DNA of 64,000 bases, from positions 98,480 to 162,479 of the forward strand of contig NZ_KB899045.1 of the NCBI RefSeq assembly GCF_000377985.1. The letters run 5' to 3'. Shown piece after piece: positions 62,968-64,000 of this stretch. Origin of the DNA: Sporolactobacillus vineae DSM 21990 = SL153. GTDB lineage: Bacteria; Bacillota; Bacilli; Bacillales; Sporolactobacillaceae. The notes below the pieces were generated by a model that worked only from the letters and a program-made list of their open reading frames with translations, did not search any database and was not told the origin of the DNA. The stretch's first letter is position 1; every line of letters starts with the position of its first letter. The translations under genes and the position numbers were made by a program.

Positions 62968-63867
62968 ATGGAATACGTTACTGTTGCCGATGACCTGAAG
63001 TTCTCTAAAGTGATTGCCGGAACGATGCGGGCGAGCAGCGAAGGATTGAGCGGCAGCAAGATGGCCGATTTCGTCGACCGCTGTCTCGATACCGGGGTGA
63101 CGACCTTCGATCACGCCGATATTTACGGTTACTACGAAAGCAGCCGTTTGTTCGGTGAAGCGGTGCTGCAGGATCACCCGGCGCTGCGCGACAAGCTGCA
63201 GATCGTCACCAAGTTCAACATCATCCTGCCGCGCAAGGAAAACGGCTATGCGCACTACTATGATTCCTCAGTGCAGCACTTAAATGAATCACTGAACAAA
63301 TCGCTCGAAGTCCTGCACACCGATTATGTCGATGTCCTCCTGATCCACCGGCTCGATCCGCTGCTCGATCCGGAAGAACTCGCCGAAGGACTGGACAGCC
63401 TGATCAAACAGGGCAAGGTTCGCCATATCGGAATCTCCAACGCCAGCTACACCTATTTTGAAATGGTCAGCAAATATGTCAAAACGCCGCTCGTCACCAA
63501 CCAGATCGAAGTCAATCCGCTCTACACCGACACCTTCTTCAATGGCGTCATGGACAGCGCCTTAATTCACAAGATTCCGTTGATGGCCTGGTCGCCGCTC
63601 GCCGGCGGAAAGCTTTTCCATCCCGAAACCGGCCAGCAGTTCCGCGTCCGCGAAATCCTCCGGCAGATGGCGGAGAAATATGGTGCAGATTCGATCGACA
63701 AAATCGCCTACGCCTTTATCAATAAACTCCCGGCGACGATCTGCCCGATTGTCGGCTCAACAAAATTCGAACGGATCCAGTCGGCGATCGATGCCCAGAG
63801 CATCAGGCTGACGAATAAGGACTGGTTCAAGATTCTCGAAGTGTCGCGGGGGAGAGAGGTATTGTGA
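62968..63867 (+). CDS. ycsN: Aldo/keto reductase, YcsN-like
   Basis: 299 aa. FSKVIAGTMRAS at the start; catalytic residues in FDHADIYGYYESS (Asp, Tyr), QIVTKFNI (Lys) and VLLIHRLDPLLDPEEL (His); CPIVGSTKFERIQSAI is the cofactor-binding C-terminal block of the YdhF/YcsN group. Reduces an unidentified carbonyl with NADPH. GGAGGG precedes ATG. Monocistronic with a following terminator. Confidence 0.9.
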   Translation: MEYVTVADDLKFSKVIAGTMRASSEGLSGSKMADFVDRCLDTGVTTFDHADIYGYYESSRLFGEAVLQDHPALRDKLQIVTKFNIILPRKENGYAHYYDSSVQHLNESLNKSLEVLHTDYVDVLLIHRLDPLLDPEELAEGLDSLIKQGKVRHIGISNASYTYFEMVSKYVKTPLVTNQIEVNPLYTDTFFNGVMDSALIHKIPLMAWSPLAGGKLFHPETGQQFRVREILRQMAEKYGADSIDKIAYAFINKLPATICPIVGSTKFERIQSAIDAQSIRLTNKDWFKILEVSRGREVL

Positions 63868-63893
63868 GTTGTAAGATCATCGATTAAGAATTG

Positions 63894-63953
63894 AAATGAT
63901 CCCTATCAGTGAAGGTACTTAACATCATCTTCCTGGTAGAGATCATTTTTTTC
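63894..63953 (+). terminator. Terminator of the YcsN-like gene
   Basis: AATGATC-C-CTATCAG pairs with CTGGTAG-A-GATCATT, then seven T residues. Confidence 0.75.
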
Positions 63954-64000
63954 TTTGGTTTCAGGTGTGAACGCAGGCAACATTTTCGCTAAAAGGTAGT

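Overview
The window reads as chromosome of a mesophilic, facultatively anaerobic, spore-former-type member of the Bacillales with roughly 50% GC; a Sporolactobacillaceae-like lineage is my best guess. Reasons: a ComK homologue, a PucR-controlled purine pathway of the Bacillus type, a Bacillus-type 4Fe-4S ferredoxin, a YrrN/YrrO pair, T-box and CIRCE-like regulation, strong AGGAGG ribosome sites with frequent GTG/TTG starts, alongside fermentative genes (AdhE, mannitol-1-phosphate dehydrogenase, PepV). No phage, plasmid origin, rRNA operon or CRISPR array is visible. One tRNA (Gln, anticodon CTG) is present.

Layout. 1-4.5 kb: the end of the mannitol regulator mtlR, mtlD, and convergent adhE. 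4.8-12.4 kb: a LysR regulator divergent from a five-gene operon (Old-Yellow-Enzyme/FadH-type reductase, YdiB-type quinate/shikimate dehydrogenase, two YdiN-type MFS carriers, type I 3-dehydroquinate dehydratase). adhE and this operon share palindromes of the form TGTGA-N6-TCACA (Rex or Fnr/CRP type), suggesting that the operon is a redox-controlled electron sink. 12.5-19.6 kb: a fused ABC exporter and divergent TetR regulator around an inverted repeat, a decayed LytTR regulator, RNase HI, tRNA-Gln and a UvrA2-type ATPase. 19.7-31 kb: manC, pepV, a class I glutamine amidotransferase, a YczE-like membrane protein, a SAM hydrolase (DUF62) behind a methionine-type T-box, a MITE-like repeat, an aldo/keto reductase, YfhO and a PTS_EIIC_2 membrane protein. 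31-38.9 kb: comK, a GGDEF/EAL protein, a HAD phosphatase overlapping glycerol-1-phosphate dehydrogenase, an MFS carrier and a ROK sugar kinase.

38.9-53.4 kb is a purine-to-allantoin catabolic island: flavoprotein, amidase, PucR, OHCU decarboxylase, hydroxyisourate hydrolase, an operon of Rieske oxygenase, ferredoxin and NCS2 purine permease, then allantoate amidohydrolase, PucG-type aminotransferase, allantoinase and allantoin permease. No xanthine dehydrogenase and no uricase is present here; the Rieske/ferredoxin pair (and perhaps the flavoprotein) are the natural candidates for the missing oxidations. A motif CCATTCTG(A/G)CTAATG lies upstream of both allC and the allantoin permease.

53.4-64 kb: two related arrays of an exact 21-bp tandem repeat (5 and 6 units, 9 kb apart), a DUF1861 protein, manA, a beta-hydroxyacid dehydrogenase, the YrrN/YrrO tRNA-hydroxylation pair, a glycosyltransferase with a downstream six-hairpin-type protein behind a near-perfect CIRCE element, a degenerate toxin-antitoxin pair and a YcsN-like aldo/keto reductase.

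Most promising for new biology: the Rieske-ferredoxin purine module, the Rex/Fnr-type shikimate-reduction operon, the 21-bp repeat family, and the HrcA/CIRCE-controlled glycosyl operon. All functional assignments are by motif recognition and memory of families; no search was run.
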